The notes beneath the pieces are model-generated. The model made no database searches. It had not been told where the DNA came from and worked only from the letters and a program-made list of their open reading frames with translations. A stretch of DNA of 64,000 bases from Ignatzschineria sp. F8392 (GTDB lineage: Bacteria > Pseudomonadota > Gammaproteobacteria > Cardiobacteriales > Wohlfahrtiimonadaceae), in contig NZ_NEFF01000003.1 in NCBI RefSeq assembly GCF_002252045.1, positions 186,001 to 250,000 on the forward strand, read 5' to 3'. A program made the translations under genes and the position numbers. Of this stretch, positions 18,796-29,665 are shown piece after piece (within the stretch, counting starts at the first letter, position 1; each line of letters begins with the position of its first letter).

Positions 18796-21144
18796 ATGAA
18801 ACGTACCATTGCCCTACTTGGAAATCCAAACTGTGGAAAAACGACCCTCTTTAATGCTCTGACCGGCAGTCAACAGAAAGTTGCTAACTGGCCTGGAGTC
18901 ACTGTCGATAAGAAGAGTGGCTTCTTTACAATCAATGATCAGCAGATCGATGTGATCGATCTTCCCGGCACCTACTCTTTTGAAAATAGTGAGGATGATA
19001 CCTCGCAAGATGAATTGGTGGTCAGAAACTATCTTCTCAATGCAAAAGAGACACTGATCATCAATGTGATCGATGCTTCTAACTTACAACGAAGCCTCTA
19101 TCTCACTTTCCAGTTACTCGATCTAAAACAGCCTATGATGATTGTCCTCAATATGATGGATGTCGCAAAATTAGAAGGGATCGAGATCTACACTTCACTT
19201 TTACAAGAGAAACTCCACTGCCCTGTCGTAGCGATCTCTGCCCGTAAAAATCAGGGGATCGAAGAACTCAAAAAGATGATCCTCGCCTATGAGCCAGGAC
19301 TTTACCTCGATCATGAAGAGACCTTTCAGACACAAGGTCCGAGTGTGATCGATGCGATCCAGAAGGAACTCAATCCGCTCCCCTTAGATTCAGCACTCAA
19401 ACAGCTCTCTCCCTGGCTTCTTTTAGAGACAATCAAAGGTAATTATCAAGATCCACGCTTTCTTCCGCAAGAGAAGAGAACGATTGAAACTATACGAAAC
19501 AATATTGAAGCACTCTCCGATTGTGAGCTCGATATTATTCTCGCTAGTAGCCGCTATGAAGCGATCGATACCTTGGCAAAATCGGTCATTAAGACCAGTG
19601 GGGTTGCCAGCGGTAAGCTCACCTATAAGATCGATGAGTGGGCATTAGGACGATGGAGTGGTATCCCCATCTTTCTCTTAACAATGTTCTTAATGTTTGC
19701 TATCGCTATCAATGTGGGCTCCGCATTTATCGACTTTTTTGAGATTCTCTTTGACGCTATATTCGTCAGTGGGCTCGCTTCCCTTCTCTCCACACTACAT
19801 GCACCTGAGTGGGTTATTACCTTCTTTGCAAATGGCATTGGCGAAGGGATTAAAACTGTGGCGAGCTTTATTCCAGTTTTAACGATGATGTTTTTCTGTC
19901 TCTCACTGCTCGAAGACTCCGGCTATATGGCACGCGCCGCAATGGTAGTCGATCGTGGTATGAGGGCGATTGGCCTCCCGGGAAAAGCCTTTGTGCCGAT
20001 GCTTGTGGGATTTGGCTGTAATATTCCGGCAATTATGGGAACACGCACCTTAGAGAGTGAACGCGATCGCCTGATGTCTATTATGATGATCCCCTTTATG
20101 TCGTGTGGCGCAAGATTACCTGTTTATGCACTCTTTGCCGTAATCTTCTTCCCCGGCAATATTGGGATGATTGTCTATCTTCTCTATCTCTTAGGGATTG
20201 CTGTCGCCATTCTTACAGGACTTGCCCTAAAATTCTCTATCCTAAAAGGTCCCAACACCCCTTTTATTATGGAACTTCCGGCCTACCATATCCCAACATT
20301 AAGAGGCATTATCTTAACAACATGGGAGCGACTTAAGAGCTTTATTCTGCGTGCGGGTAAAGCGATTATTATTGTGGTGACCGTTTTAGGATTACTCAAC
20401 AATATTGGAAGTGATGGTAGCTTTGGGAATGCCAATAGTGAAAAATCGCTCCTCTCCCATGTAGGACAAACTATTACCCCCGCCTTTAAACCGATGGGAT
20501 TAACAGAGGAGAATTGGCCTGCCACTGTTGGGATCTTCACCGGTATCTTTGCCAAAGAATCGGTAATTGGAACACTCAATGCCCTCTACTCACAACCTGA
20601 AGATCATGATGATTTTGAGTTCTGGCCCCAAGTACAAGAAGCCTTTGCCTCAATTCCTGAGAACTTAGCGGAATTACCGGCATTGTTACTCGACCCACTC
20701 GGAATTAATCAACAGGTCGCCGATGGGGAGATCGAATCTATTCAAGAAGCGAATGATGTAGATGATACAACGATCTCTGAAATTGAGCGCTACTTCACCT
20801 CCTCCGCATCGGTGATCGCTTACCTTATCTTTATTCTGCTCTATACCCCCTGTGTTGCAGCACTTGGCGCAGTCTATCGAGAAGCTGGCATTCGCTGGAC
20901 GCTCTTAGTTGCGAGCTGGACCTTTATTATTGGCTGGATCTTAGCAACCGGTTATTTCCAACTCCATCTTCTCTTCACCGAAGGCGGCGTTACACCTATT
21001 ATTTGGTTAGGATCCCTACTTGCTGCACTTCTTGCGCTCTTCCTCTTATTGCGTTATATGGGGAAAAAGGAGATCTTTACAGAGAGTAAAGAGTTTATTC
21101 AAAAGAGCCATAAGAAGGGTTCAAAAGGGAGCTGTTGCCAATGA
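18796..21144 (+). CDS. feoB: Ferrous iron transporter FeoB
   Basis: 782 residues. FeoB is the inner-membrane Fe2+ transporter with an N-terminal G domain. GTPase motifs: G1 GNPNCGKTT (8-16), G3 DLPGTYSF, G4 NMMD. Two Gate domains follow, with GFGCNIPAIMGTRTL and the second-gate motif TGIFAKESVIGTL, and the family's eight or so membrane helices. The C-terminus ends in a basic tail with CC. It abuts feoA and overlaps feoC (ATGA), so this is a three-gene operon under the FNR site. Confidence 0.95.
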   Translation: MKRTIALLGNPNCGKTTLFNALTGSQQKVANWPGVTVDKKSGFFTINDQQIDVIDLPGTYSFENSEDDTSQDELVVRNYLLNAKETLIINVIDASNLQRSLYLTFQLLDLKQPMMIVLNMMDVAKLEGIEIYTSLLQEKLHCPVVAISARKNQGIEELKKMILAYEPGLYLDHEETFQTQGPSVIDAIQKELNPLPLDSALKQLSPWLLLETIKGNYQDPRFLPQEKRTIETIRNNIEALSDCELDIILASSRYEAIDTLAKSVIKTSGVASGKLTYKIDEWALGRWSGIPIFLLTMFLMFAIAINVGSAFIDFFEILFDAIFVSGLASLLSTLHAPEWVITFFANGIGEGIKTVASFIPVLTMMFFCLSLLEDSGYMARAAMVVDRGMRAIGLPGKAFVPMLVGFGCNIPAIMGTRTLESERDRLMSIMMIPFMSCGARLPVYALFAVIFFPGNIGMIVYLLYLLGIAVAILTGLALKFSILKGPNTPFIMELPAYHIPTLRGIILTTWERLKSFILRAGKAIIIVVTVLGLLNNIGSDGSFGNANSEKSLLSHVGQTITPAFKPMGLTEENWPATVGIFTGIFAKESVIGTLNALYSQPEDHDDFEFWPQVQEAFASIPENLAELPALLLDPLGINQQVADGEIESIQEANDVDDTTISEIERYFTSSASVIAYLIFILLYTPCVAALGAVYREAGIRWTLLVASWTFIIGWILATGYFQLHLLFTEGGVTPIIWLGSLLAALLALFLLLRYMGKKEIFTESKEFIQKSHKKGSKGSCCQ

Positions 21145-21416
21145 TTTTATTAGAGATGAAACGCTATATTGAAGCGCGTGGGGAGGTTCCCTTAACCCAC
21201 CTTGCTCATGCCTTCAATCTCGATACCAATACCGCAGAGATGATGATGTCGCAATGGGTCAAACGGGGAACAATTGAGAAATTAGAGAATCAACCCTGCC
21301 CAAGTCTCAACACTCAATCCCTCTGTGGTGGATGCTCCGGCAACTGCCATACCTCCTCCCTCATTCATCAATCTATCGGCACTCGGCAGGTGATTTATCG
21401 GATGAAGATCTCATAA
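21141..21416 (+). CDS. feoC: FeoC-like protein
   Basis: 91 residues from the ATG overlapping the feoB stop. Residues 1-60 look like a winged-helix domain (ALEMKRYIEARGEV-type start, HAFNLDTNTAEMMMSQW). Residues about 50-75 hold four cysteines (CPSLNTQSLCGGCSGNC) that could bind an Fe-S cluster, as in FeoC of enterobacteria. FeoC stabilises or regulates FeoB. Position and cysteines make the call; sequence similarity in this family is low. Confidence 0.8.
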   Translation: MILLEMKRYIEARGEVPLTHLAHAFNLDTNTAEMMMSQWVKRGTIEKLENQPCPSLNTQSLCGGCSGNCHTSSLIHQSIGTRQVIYRMKIS

Positions 21417-21634
21417 GTAGGCTCTTGCAGTCCTGTTTAAAAAAACTTACTAAATCTCCTAAAAATTATCCACTTTCACAATTAAAGTCATACTATCTCC
21501 TACAATATAACGCTTGTTATTGGACTTAGATGGTAGATATGATCTCTTTTATACTCTTTTTATAAATTGTAACGATCAAGAAAAAACCATCGTACAATAG
21601 CCTCCTTCCCTCTTTTTCATGAGCTACTTTAACG

Positions 21635-23023
21635 ATGTTAGAAATTATTATCAGCATTCTCTTCTTGATTGCGGTGGGCTATTTTGTTACTAAAAATTAC
21701 GATGCCAAAATTGTTCTCTTTCTTGCCGCATTCCTCCTCCTCTTCATTTCGGTCTTTTTAGGCCATACTATTGAGACCTCAACACCGACAGGATCTATCT
21801 GGCTCGATCCTTTTGCAAAAGCGACCGATGTCTTTAAGATGCAGATGGGTATTGTTGGGCTTACCATTATGATGCTCTTCGGTTTTGCTGCCTATATGAA
21901 TCATATTGGTGCGAATGATGCGATGGTTGCCGTCTTATCAAAACCGATTCAAAAAATCCGTTCAGTCTATATCTTAGTGCCGGTGGTCTTTCTCTTAGGA
22001 AATGCGCTGCAGATGGTGCTTCCAAGTGCCGCCGGACTTGCCATTCTATTGATGGCGACGCTCTATCCTGCACTAAGAACGGCAGGTATGTCCCCCTTAA
22101 CTGCCGGCGCCGTTATTGCCACAACAGCAACTATCACACCGACACCGCTCGGTTCTGATAATGTCGTTGTCGCTCAACATCTTGGGATCTCCTCACTCGA
22201 CTATGTGCTTAAGTATCATGCAAAAGTCTCTATTCCGGCGCTTCTCATTATGGCGGTTGCTCATCTTTTCTGGCAGCGTCACCTTGATCGTCGTGCCGGT
22301 ACTGTACATGTTCCCTATCAACCAGAGCATAGTGAAGCAGAAAAATTAGCACAATTAAAACCGGCACCTTTATGGTATGCCATCTTTCCGATTGTACCGA
22401 TCTTGCTACTTCTTCTCTTCAATCTTGCCTTTATCAATCCTGAAACTGGAAAACCGCTCTTAAAGATGGGACTTCCAGAAATCACACTGATCTCTATCTT
22501 AATTCCCTTACTCATTGAATTGATTCGCAAAAGAAGCTTTCAAAAATCGATCAAAGATTTCAACCTCTTCTTTGAAGGGATGGGACAAGGATTCTTTCAA
22601 GTGGTTTCACTCATTATTGCCGCCGGACTCTTTGTGGAGAGTTTAAAAGCGATCGGTATTATTACCACATTAACCAATAGCCTTAATGATGTTGAAGGTG
22701 CCGGACCGATTTTAATGTTCTTCTTCTCAGGAATGGCTGCCTTGATCGGTTTCTTAAGCGGTAGTGGCATCGCTGTGTTTCACTCCTTTATCAAAATTAT
22801 TCCAGAGATTACGACGCAGATGGATGTCAATACCGTTCTGGTGGCGCTACCGATGCAGTTGACGGCCAATCTTATTCGCTCCGCCTCTCCTGTTGCTGCC
22901 GTGATTATTATTGTTGCTTCAGTCTTGAAGGTAAATCCGCTGGTGATTGTTAAACGGACATCGGTACCCGTCTTTGTTGGAATCTTCACCTGTTTAGCGC
23001 TCTCTTACTACTTCTATGGGTAG
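21635..23023 (+). CDS. dcuC: C4-dicarboxylate transporter, DcuC family
   Basis: 462 residues with about 12 membrane segments. The N-terminus MLEIIISILFLIAVGYFV, the loop with ATITPTPLGSDNVV and the late GSGIAVFHSFI and ANLIRSASPVAAVIIIV segments fit DcuC. DcuC exports succinate or exchanges C4-dicarboxylates during anaerobic growth. No FNR box is visible in the 218-bp upstream region, unlike feo next door. A terminator follows. Substrate is inferred from family only. Confidence 0.85.
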   Translation: MLEIIISILFLIAVGYFVTKNYDAKIVLFLAAFLLLFISVFLGHTIETSTPTGSIWLDPFAKATDVFKMQMGIVGLTIMMLFGFAAYMNHIGANDAMVAVLSKPIQKIRSVYILVPVVFLLGNALQMVLPSAAGLAILLMATLYPALRTAGMSPLTAGAVIATTATITPTPLGSDNVVVAQHLGISSLDYVLKYHAKVSIPALLIMAVAHLFWQRHLDRRAGTVHVPYQPEHSEAEKLAQLKPAPLWYAIFPIVPILLLLLFNLAFINPETGKPLLKMGLPEITLISILIPLLIELIRKRSFQKSIKDFNLFFEGMGQGFFQVVSLIIAAGLFVESLKAIGIITTLTNSLNDVEGAGPILMFFFSGMAALIGFLSGSGIAVFHSFIKIIPEITTQMDVNTVLVALPMQLTANLIRSASPVAAVIIIVASVLKVNPLVIVKRTSVPVFVGIFTCLALSYYFYG

Positions 23024-23087
23024 TTAGCGTAAAGTGATAAAATCCATGATAAAATAGAGAAGTATTACAACGTTATCGATCACTATC

Positions 23088-23122
23088 AGAGCATCTAGAG
23101 CAACCTTTAGATGCTCTTTTTT
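23088..23122 (+). terminator. dcuC terminator
   Basis: Perfect 10-bp stem AGAGCATCTA/TAGATGCTCT (23088-23097 with 23108-23117), then TTTTTTA. Confidence 0.88.
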
Positions 23123-23171
23123 ATCCAGCGACCATATTACTGAGCCTTACAAATTTTAAGAGAAGCGCTCC

Positions 23172-24206
23172 ATGATGGAGATGAAGATGTTAAAAAAGCA
23201 GCTATTTAAAAAACGGATCAATCCCCATTACAACCCCGAAAAAGCCCATCATCGCCCTTATGGCTTTGAAAATATTCCCCCAACAAAGATTGATTGGCGA
23301 GATCTTCTTCGCTGGACGCAAGAGCGCCGGCAGAAGAGACTGCCTCAAGCTCCCTCTACGGGATATGAAGACTTTATTAAGAAGAATATGGTGCCGCTCC
23401 ACTTTCCCGAAAAAGAGGCATCAACATTCATCTGGTTAGGACACTCTTCGATCTATATCTCAACACCTGAAGTATCGATTGTAACCGATCCCATCTTCTC
23501 TCACCGTGCCTCTCCCCTCTCCTTTCTCGGCCCGCTTCGAAAAACACCGGCAACGTCAGTAATTGAATCGATGCCCCGCTTAGATCTGATTTTAATCTCC
23601 CATAATCATTATGATCATCTTGATGAGAGAACGATTTTGGAACTCTATCAAAAATTCCCAAACCTTCTTGTCATTGTCCCCTTAGGACTTAAACCGTGGT
23701 TTTTAAAACGGGGAATTGAGCAAGTCATTGAACTTGATTGGTGGGATTGCGAGAAGCTCTCTTTTTCACAAGCACCTATAGCGATCACCGCCGTTCCCGC
23801 GCAACATTGGAGCAAGCGAGGATTTTTAGATCGCAATGCCTCTTTATGGTGTGGTTATATTATTCAATTAGGGGGAAAGACACTCTATTTTGCCGGCGAT
23901 ACAGGTTTTACCCCTCTTCTCCAAGAGATCGGGGAACGCTTCTCTATCGATATTGGCTTCATACCGATCGGGGCTTATGAGCCACGTTGGTTTATGGCGC
24001 CGCAACACATTAACCCCAAGGAAGCGGTCGAAATTCATCAAATGTTAAACATTCAACAATCGATCGGCATCCATTGGGGCGTCTTTGAGTTAACAGATGA
24101 AGCGCTCGATGAGCCACCTCGTTATCTGAAACAATCACTTCAAGAAGCAAATTGTCAGGAGTCTGAATTTATTACATTGGCAATCAATGAATCTCGTCCA
24201 TTTTAG
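23172..24206 (+). CDS. MBL-fold metal-dependent hydrolase (NAPE-PLD/UlaG-like)
   Basis: 344 residues. Metallo-beta-lactamase fold with the metal motif SHNHYDHLD near residue 150, then PAQHWSKRG, YFAGDTG and a late GIHWG histidine. The segment DPIFSHRASPLSFLGP is seen in bacterial relatives of N-acyl-phosphatidylethanolamine phospholipase D. An outer-membrane or membrane-lipid role is possible but not shown. The start could be the internal ATG at 23187, which has GGAG upstream. Stand-alone gene after the dcuC terminator. Confidence 0.8.
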   Translation: MMEMKMLKKQLFKKRINPHYNPEKAHHRPYGFENIPPTKIDWRDLLRWTQERRQKRLPQAPSTGYEDFIKKNMVPLHFPEKEASTFIWLGHSSIYISTPEVSIVTDPIFSHRASPLSFLGPLRKTPATSVIESMPRLDLILISHNHYDHLDERTILELYQKFPNLLVIVPLGLKPWFLKRGIEQVIELDWWDCEKLSFSQAPIAITAVPAQHWSKRGFLDRNASLWCGYIIQLGGKTLYFAGDTGFTPLLQEIGERFSIDIGFIPIGAYEPRWFMAPQHINPKEAVEIHQMLNIQQSIGIHWGVFELTDEALDEPPRYLKQSLQEANCQESEFITLAINESRPF

Positions 24207-24254
24207 GACTTTAGGACTTTAGAGATTCTTCTCTCTGAAATTTACCTCTCTTTC

Positions 24255-25349
24255 CTATTTCAATTGGTAAGGAGTGTGAAATTCAGGATCAAATGTTGGC
24301 TCTTTAGTAAGCTCTGAACGCAGCTGATCAAATTCAGCAAGCCACTCCTGACGCCACTCCTCTTTCACCGACTCAGGTTGCCATGCAGCATCGATACCAT
24401 TTTCAATACATTGACGTACACCGTCGAGATCAAAGCCGAAATTCTCAATCATCACTCGGTAACATTTTTCTCCATCGGTGTTGTGCATATGCCAATCATC
24501 CGTTGCCGGGATAATCACCATACCTGCCTTCGCCATCTGTCGAATAGGATGCTTCATCTGCCACTCTTCTAGATTAGGCCACTTTTTTAAGAAAAAAGTA
24601 TTACTCGGCACAACGGTAAAGGGAATACGCTCATCAACACAACGCTGCATCAGCTCGGGATTCTCAACAACCGTATAGCCATGATCGATACGCTCAAGCC
24701 CAATCAGATCGAGCCCTGTCTCCACATTTCGCCAATGAAGCCCAAACTCTGAGCAGTGTCCCGTTAAGCGAAGATTATTCTCTTTTGCAAGACGATACGC
24801 TTTCCAAAACTTTTCAATCGGTGCATCATCTTCTCGATAATCGATACCGATCCCTAAAACGCGAGGATGGGGGTAAGCGATCATCCATTCGACCATCTCC
24901 ACCGCTTCTTCAGGACTCTTCTCACGATTAATGGAGGGAATTAGATAGGCACTGATATTCCACTTTGCTTCTGCTTCCTCAAAAACTGCCGATAAAGTAT
25001 CCGTTACAACTTGATAAGGAAGCTCAGTATCATTGGGATTCCAGAAGAACTCCACATAACGAATACCACTATTTTTTGCATCTTCTAAGATCTCATATGC
25101 AACACGCGCATAATCTTCCGGCTCACGAAGAAGAGGATAGAGGAAGTTAAGAGCAGCAATTCCCCCTTTCATGACCTCATTCTCATGCGCATAAGCGCGA
25201 TAATAAGATTTTGCTTCTTTCTCCGTCAACGGAACATCATATTTATGGGCAAGATCGAGCATCGTTTCTAGACGTACGCCCCCTAAAAGATGGTAGTGCA
25301 ATTCTGCTTTAGGAATTTTTTTCAAAAATTGAGAGAGAGTTAAAGACAT
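24255..25349 (-). CDS. Adenosine deaminase family protein
   Basis: 364 residues from the ATG at 25349, which has GGAG eight bases upstream; the frame opens five codons earlier. Metal-dependent amidohydrolase: KAELHYHLLGG gives the first zinc His pair, TGHCSEFG the next His with the catalytic Glu, and RIDHGY the proton-shuttle His. The last metal motif is ATDDWHMH instead of the usual SDDP form, so substrate may differ from adenosine (related groups act on adenine, deoxyadenosine or modified nucleosides). Single gene downstream of lctP, same strand, separated by about 400 bp. Confidence 0.8.
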   Translation of the reverse strand: MSLTLSQFLKKIPKAELHYHLLGGVRLETMLDLAHKYDVPLTEKEAKSYYRAYAHENEVMKGGIAALNFLYPLLREPEDYARVAYEILEDAKNSGIRYVEFFWNPNDTELPYQVVTDTLSAVFEEAEAKWNISAYLIPSINREKSPEEAVEMVEWMIAYPHPRVLGIGIDYREDDAPIEKFWKAYRLAKENNLRLTGHCSEFGLHWRNVETGLDLIGLERIDHGYTVVENPELMQRCVDERIPFTVVPSNTFFLKKWPNLEEWQMKHPIRQMAKAGMVIIPATDDWHMHNTDGEKCYRVMIENFGFDLDGVRQCIENGIDAAWQPESVKEEWRQEWLAEFDQLRSELTKEPTFDPEFHTPYQLK

Positions 25350-25754
25350 AAAAGATCGCTCCATATACGGTATAAAGCTGTTTCAGGCTTTGATAAAGAT
25401 TATCGATAACCATCATCGAAATCATCAAAGAGTAAAAGTCCGGTAGTCGATCAATCGATCGACCAGTAGATTGAAAATAATAGGTTCAATAATGAAGGGT
25501 TACCTTAAAATAAGGTCCACTCTATTTTAGCGGATTGGTCGTAAAAAAGGGGTCGATTTTTGGAGAAGACAATCACTTTCCTCTATTTTTTGTTTTGTTT
25601 CCCTATCTCAATAGCAAATTATAAAGCCCCTCAATCCAGACGCATAGATTATTTCCATAAATTATTTCCATAAAAAATACCCAAAGATCATTACAACCTT
25701 TGAGCATTTTTAATCTAGCTCTAGAAAGTATTTCTAAAGCCTTTGGATTTCTCA
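25350..25754. other. 405-bp gap between lctP and the deaminase gene
   Basis: No ORF supported. It holds one small palindrome, GTCGATC-AATC-GATCGAC (25445-25462), which could be an operator for the deaminase gene. Otherwise AT-rich and featureless. Confidence 0.45.
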
Positions 25755-27401
25755 CTATTTATTGAAAAATATTAATGTCCAAGGTAATAGATAGGCTTGT
25801 GTAATTGTAATCAGTCCAACAAATGTACAAAAAATCAAACTATGTTTTACAGTAAACTTAAAAAGATCTGACTCCTTACCAACCATGCCTGTTGCCGCTG
25901 TTGCTACTGCTATTGATTGAGGTGAAATCATTTTCCCCGTCACCCCACCTGTTGTATTAGATGCGACTAAAAGCTCTGGTGAGACATTGATTTGGTGAGC
26001 TACATTGGCTTGTAAAGAACTGAAGAGCGCATTTGATGAAGTATCTGATCCTGTTAAAAACACACCTAACCAACCTAAAAACGGCGCAAAGAAAGGGAAA
26101 AACACTCCTGTCTGAGCCAATAAAAGTGCTAATGTTGAAGAGAGTCCTGAATAGTTTGCAATAAATGCAAACCCTAAAACAAGACCGATGGATAAGATTG
26201 GAAACCTTAATTCATGAAGCGTTTCTTTAAACGTTATTAGTGCATCAATAACGCGCATTTTTAATATTATTATTGAGCATATACAAGCGATAAAAATCGA
26301 TGTTCCAACAGCACCTAAAATATTAAAAGTATAAATAGCCGCATAAGGGGCATCTTCAGGAACAACAGGCGCTGTTTTAATAACATTATTATGTAGTAGT
26401 GGCACTTCAAATTTAAAAGTAGCAAAAGTCAAGAATTGCTGTAAATCCTTCAAGCTCCAAAGAACTACCATGGTTGTTAAAATAATAAACGGAGACCATG
26501 CAAGAGATAATTGTTTTAAGGTATAACCACTACCTACTCTTTTTACATTTTTATCCACCTTTTTTTGACCATCGAATGTGAAAATTTCTTTAGGGCGCCA
26601 CACTCGTAAAAAGAGTGTTAAGCAAATTAAGCTTACTAAAGCGGAAGTAATATCTGGTAACTCAGGGCCAATAAAATTTGCGGTTAAAAACTGCGTCGTC
26701 GCAAACGAAACACCACAAACCAAAATTGCTGGCCAAGTTTGTCGAATTCCTCTGAACCCATCCATCATTGCAATTAACCAAAAAGGTACAATGATTGATA
26801 ATATTGGCAATTGCCGACCCGCTACCTGTCCAATATGAAATGCATCTAATCCTGAAACTTCTCCAGCGACAATAATGGGTATCCCCATTGCGCCAAAAGC
26901 CACTGGTGCCGTATTTGCAATAAGACAAAGCCCTGCAGCATAAAGCGGTTTAAAACCAAGCCCGACTAACAATGCTGCAGTAATCGCAACAGGGGCACCA
27001 AATCCGGCAGCACCTTCTAAAAAAGCACCAAAAGAAAAACCCACAAGCAATAATTGCAGGCGTTGATCTTCTGTAATTGACATAATTGATGCCCTAATTA
27101 TATCGAACTGTCCTGTTTTAACAGATATTTTATAAAGATAAACGGCTGTAATAATAATCCACGCAATGGGCCAAAGACCATAAAGAAATCCATAGCCTGA
27201 TGCGGCTAAAGCCATAGTAATCGGCATTTTATAGATGAAAATCGCTACCAAAATAGCAAGCGTTAAAGTTAAGAATCCGGCAACATGGCCTTTGAGTTTA
27301 AAAATAGTCAGACTTAAGAAAAAAGCAACAATGGGAATTACAGCAAATAATGATGAAACTCCTAAATTAACTAACGGAATATAATCCTGTGTCCAAGTCA
27401 T
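25755..27401 (-). CDS. lctP: L-lactate permease
   Basis: 548 residues from the ATG at 27401; GGAGGAG sits nine bases upstream, inside the six codons of the longer frame, so the shorter start is right. LctP family proton-linked carrier for lactate and glycolate, with about 12-14 membrane segments; [16 protein letters not shown] and [17 protein letters not shown] are the family signatures. Divergent from the lactate dehydrogenase gene with a shared 415-bp region, so uptake and oxidation are probably co-regulated. Codon use is more AT-rich than flanking genes, hinting at later acquisition. Confidence 0.92.
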   Translation of the reverse strand: MTWTQDYIPLVNLGVSSLFAVIPIVAFFLSLTIFKLKGHVAGFLTLTLAILVAIFIYKMPITMALAASGYGFLYGLWPIAWIIITAVYLYKISVKTGQFDIIRASIMSITEDQRLQLLLVGFSFGAFLEGAAGFGAPVAITAALLVGLGFKPLYAAGLCLIANTAPVAFGAMGIPIIVAGEVSGLDAFHIGQVAGRQLPILSIIVPFWLIAMMDGFRGIRQTWPAILVCGVSFATTQFLTANFIGPELPDITSALVSLICLTLFLRVWRPKEIFTFDGQKKVDKNVKRVGSGYTLKQLSLAWSPFIILTTMVVLWSLKDLQQFLTFATFKFEVPLLHNNVIKTAPVVPEDAPYAAIYTFNILGAVGTSIFIACICSIIILKMRVIDALITFKETLHELRFPILSIGLVLGFAFIANYSGLSSTLALLLAQTGVFFPFFAPFLGWLGVFLTGSDTSSNALFSSLQANVAHQINVSPELLVASNTTGGVTGKMISPQSIAVATAATGMVGKESDLFKFTVKHSLIFCTFVGLITITQAYLLPWTLIFFNK

Positions 27402-27816
27402 AAATAGCATCTCCTCCATAGCAGTTATGATTAATTTTTATTAAAAAGCACTTCAACTCATTAAAAACATCAATAAAGTATCTCCACATTCGATCAGATG
27501 TAGATCAAAAAAGAACTTTAAAAGTAAAATTAAACTCTTTCGCCTCTCTTAAATTGATTATTCTTATTTAGGCTCTTCTTGCTTACTGCCTACCTTTCAT
27601 TGAATAGGTTTCAGTAAAGTTGTTGTTTTGAAGTTTTATTAGAGTCCAGTTTTATCTAGAATTATTGTGCTCCTACCTCTAATAAATATACTTTTTATCA
27701 CATAAAGTAAATATTATCTTTTAATATATGTGAAAAAAAGATAGATTGTCCTTGGATATAAATATTAATATCTTAATAATCAAAGATAGAAAACAAAAAT
27801 TAAAAAGGAGATTTGG
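27402..27816. other. Divergent control region between lctP and lldD
   Basis: 415 bp, strongly AT-rich, no ORF. It must hold both promoters. I cannot identify a convincing LldR/LutR-type operator; a degenerate FNR-like half site (TAGATCAA, about 27504) is the only recognisable element. Confidence 0.5.
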
Positions 27817-28959
27817 ATGATTATTTCTGCACCTACCGATTATCGCAAAGCGGCAAAAAGGACTCTTCCGCCATTTCTATTTCACTATATTGATGGGGGC
27901 GCATATGCAGAGCATACACTCAAACGAAATGTTGAAGATCTTGCTGAAATTGAGTTAAAACAACGAGTACTGAATAATATGGAGAATATCAGTACCGAAA
28001 CGATACTTTGGGATGATAAGTTAGATATTCCTGTAATTTTAGCACCGGTTGGGCTAACAGGAATGTATGCTCGAAGAGGAGAAGTACAAGCAGCAAAGGC
28101 CGCTGCCAACAAGGGAATTCCTTTTACGCTTTCATCGGTCTCTGTTTGTCCCATAGAAGAGGTTGTTCCCGCAATAGATCGACCAATGTGGTTTCAGCTC
28201 TATGTTCTTAAAGACCGCGGATTTATGAAGAATGCGCTAGAACGCGCAAAAGAGAGTGGCGTGAAGACACTTGTTTTCACCGTTGATATGCCAACACCAG
28301 GCGCACGTTACCGGGATGCCCACTCTGGCATGAGTGGTCCCTACGCAAATATTCGTCGAGTATTGCAAGCAATGTATCATCCGAAATGGGCATGGGATGT
28401 TGGAATTCATGGAAAACCTCATGACTTGGGAAATATATCCAAATACCGGGGTGAGCCAACGCACTTAGAAGATTACATTGGTTGGTTAACTAAAAACTTT
28501 GACCCATCTATCTGCTGGAAAGATCTCGAATGGATTCGAGATTTCTGGGAAGGCCCAATGATTATTAAGGGCATTCTAGATCCAGATGATGCAAGAGATG
28601 CTGTAAAATTTGGTGCTGATGGCATTGTTGTTTCTAATCATGGCGGTAGACAATTAGATGGAGTTCTCTCCTCCGCAAGAGCATTGCCAGAAATTGCCGA
28701 TGCAGTTAAAGGTGATATTAAAATATTAGCTGACTCAGGCATTAGAACCGGTCTTGATGTTGTCAGGATGATTGCACTTGGTGCTGATAGTGTAATGATT
28801 GGTCGCTCTTATGCTTATGCATTAGCAGCACAAGGACAAAAAGGAGTTGAAAATTTACTCGATCTCTTTAAAAAAGAGATGCGTGTTGCAATGACCCTTA
28901 CCGGCGCGAATAGTATTTCAGAAATTACTCGAAACTCTCTAGTCAGCAATGGTCTTTAA
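27817..28959 (+). CDS. lldD: L-lactate dehydrogenase (FMN-dependent)
   Basis: 380 residues; AAGGAG lies six bases before the ATG. FMN-dependent alpha-hydroxy-acid dehydrogenase that oxidises L-lactate to pyruvate at the membrane and feeds the quinone pool. Motifs: [35 protein letters not shown], the FMN/catalytic stretch [11 protein letters not shown] with the active-site His, and [26 protein letters not shown]. Full length. Divergent partner lctP makes a lactate-use pair; no lldR or lutABC here. Confidence 0.94.
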   Translation: MIISAPTDYRKAAKRTLPPFLFHYIDGGAYAEHTLKRNVEDLAEIELKQRVLNNMENISTETILWDDKLDIPVILAPVGLTGMYARRGEVQAAKAAANKGIPFTLSSVSVCPIEEVVPAIDRPMWFQLYVLKDRGFMKNALERAKESGVKTLVFTVDMPTPGARYRDAHSGMSGPYANIRRVLQAMYHPKWAWDVGIHGKPHDLGNISKYRGEPTHLEDYIGWLTKNFDPSICWKDLEWIRDFWEGPMIIKGILDPDDARDAVKFGADGIVVSNHGGRQLDGVLSSARALPEIADAVKGDIKILADSGIRTGLDVVRMIALGADSVMIGRSYAYALAAQGQKGVENLLDLFKKEMRVAMTLTGANSISEITRNSLVSNGL

Positions 28960-29010
28960 ATCATCCTTAAAATAGAAACAACCTGTTTGTAGCAAATCAT
29001 TTTAAATATA

Positions 29011-29056
29011 AAAGCCCTCAAAAGATAACGATAAGTCGCTCTTTTGAGGGCTTTAG
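29011..29056. terminator. Bidirectional terminator after lldD
   Basis: Perfect 14-bp stem, arms 29011-29024 and 29041-29054 (AAAGCCCTCAAAAG and complement), 16-nt loop. It lies between converging lldD and sufT, with T-rich flanks on both strands. Confidence 0.88.
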
Positions 29057-29138
29057 ATATATAACATGTGGGGCATGGGTTCATGGGTCATGGACATACT
29101 CAATAGAGGCCTTGATGCCAGCCATATCTCTTCTATTT

Positions 29139-29528
29139 TTAGAGCATATTGAGCTCAAGTTTTGCCCGAAGAGACATTCTTTGTGGCGTCCAGAAGGGTT
29201 CCCACACAAGATCAACCATACACTCTTTGATTTCAGGAATTGAGTAGACGGCATTCGAAACCCAACTTGGCATCTCTCCGGCAACAGGACATCCTGGCGC
29301 AGTTAAAGTCATATCGATCCGGATGCGAATATTATTCTCCGTCAGATCGAGAAACTCAATCGCGTAGATTAAACCTAACTCATAGATATCTACGGGAATT
29401 TCAGGATCATACACCTTCTTAATGGCATCGATAATCTCTTCAATTAATTGATCTACTTTCTCATCCGGCGCTACACCCTCTGCAAAGAGAATCTGCGGGA
29501 AATTGGGTTCATCGCGATTCATATCCAT
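29139..29528 (-). CDS. sufT: Fe-S assembly protein SufT (DUF59/MIP18 family)
   Basis: 129 residues. The DUF59 core is recognisable: KKVYDPEIPVDIYELGLIY and the later TLTAPGCPVAGEMP with its conserved Cys. SufT proteins help mature Fe-S proteins under iron or oxidative demand, as an accessory to SUF. It is downstream of sufU on the same strand, with a 263-bp repeat-like spacer. sufB, C, D and S are not in the window, so this looks like a detached tail of a suf cluster or a stand-alone pair. Confidence 0.85.
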   Translation of the reverse strand: MDMNRDEPNFPQILFAEGVAPDEKVDQLIEEIIDAIKKVYDPEIPVDIYELGLIYAIEFLDLTENNIRIRIDMTLTAPGCPVAGEMPSWVSNAVYSIPEIKECMVDLVWEPFWTPQRMSLRAKLELNML

Positions 29529-29529
29529 T

Positions 29530-29665
29530 TAAATCTCTATCCTTCTAATAATTAATCTAATTTATTTATCTAATTTATCTATCTAAACTGTCTATCTAAA
29601 TTGTCTATTCAAACTATCTAGTTAAAGTGCCTACTTAAAGTATCTATCTGATTTACTGTCTCAAT
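29530..29665 (-). repeat. Decayed TCTATCTAAA-type repeats between sufU and sufT
   Basis: About a dozen overlapping variants of TCTATCTAAATTG occur in this gap; no unit is exact over its full length. Confidence 0.6.

Noticed and set aside
21417-21634. FNR box before dcuC (TTGTAACGATCAAG)
   Set aside because: Left half does not match and spacing is one base short.
25445-25462. Palindrome GTCGATC-AATC-GATCGAC as a defined operator
   Set aside because: GATCGAT-type words are very common in this genome; no second copy or matching regulator.
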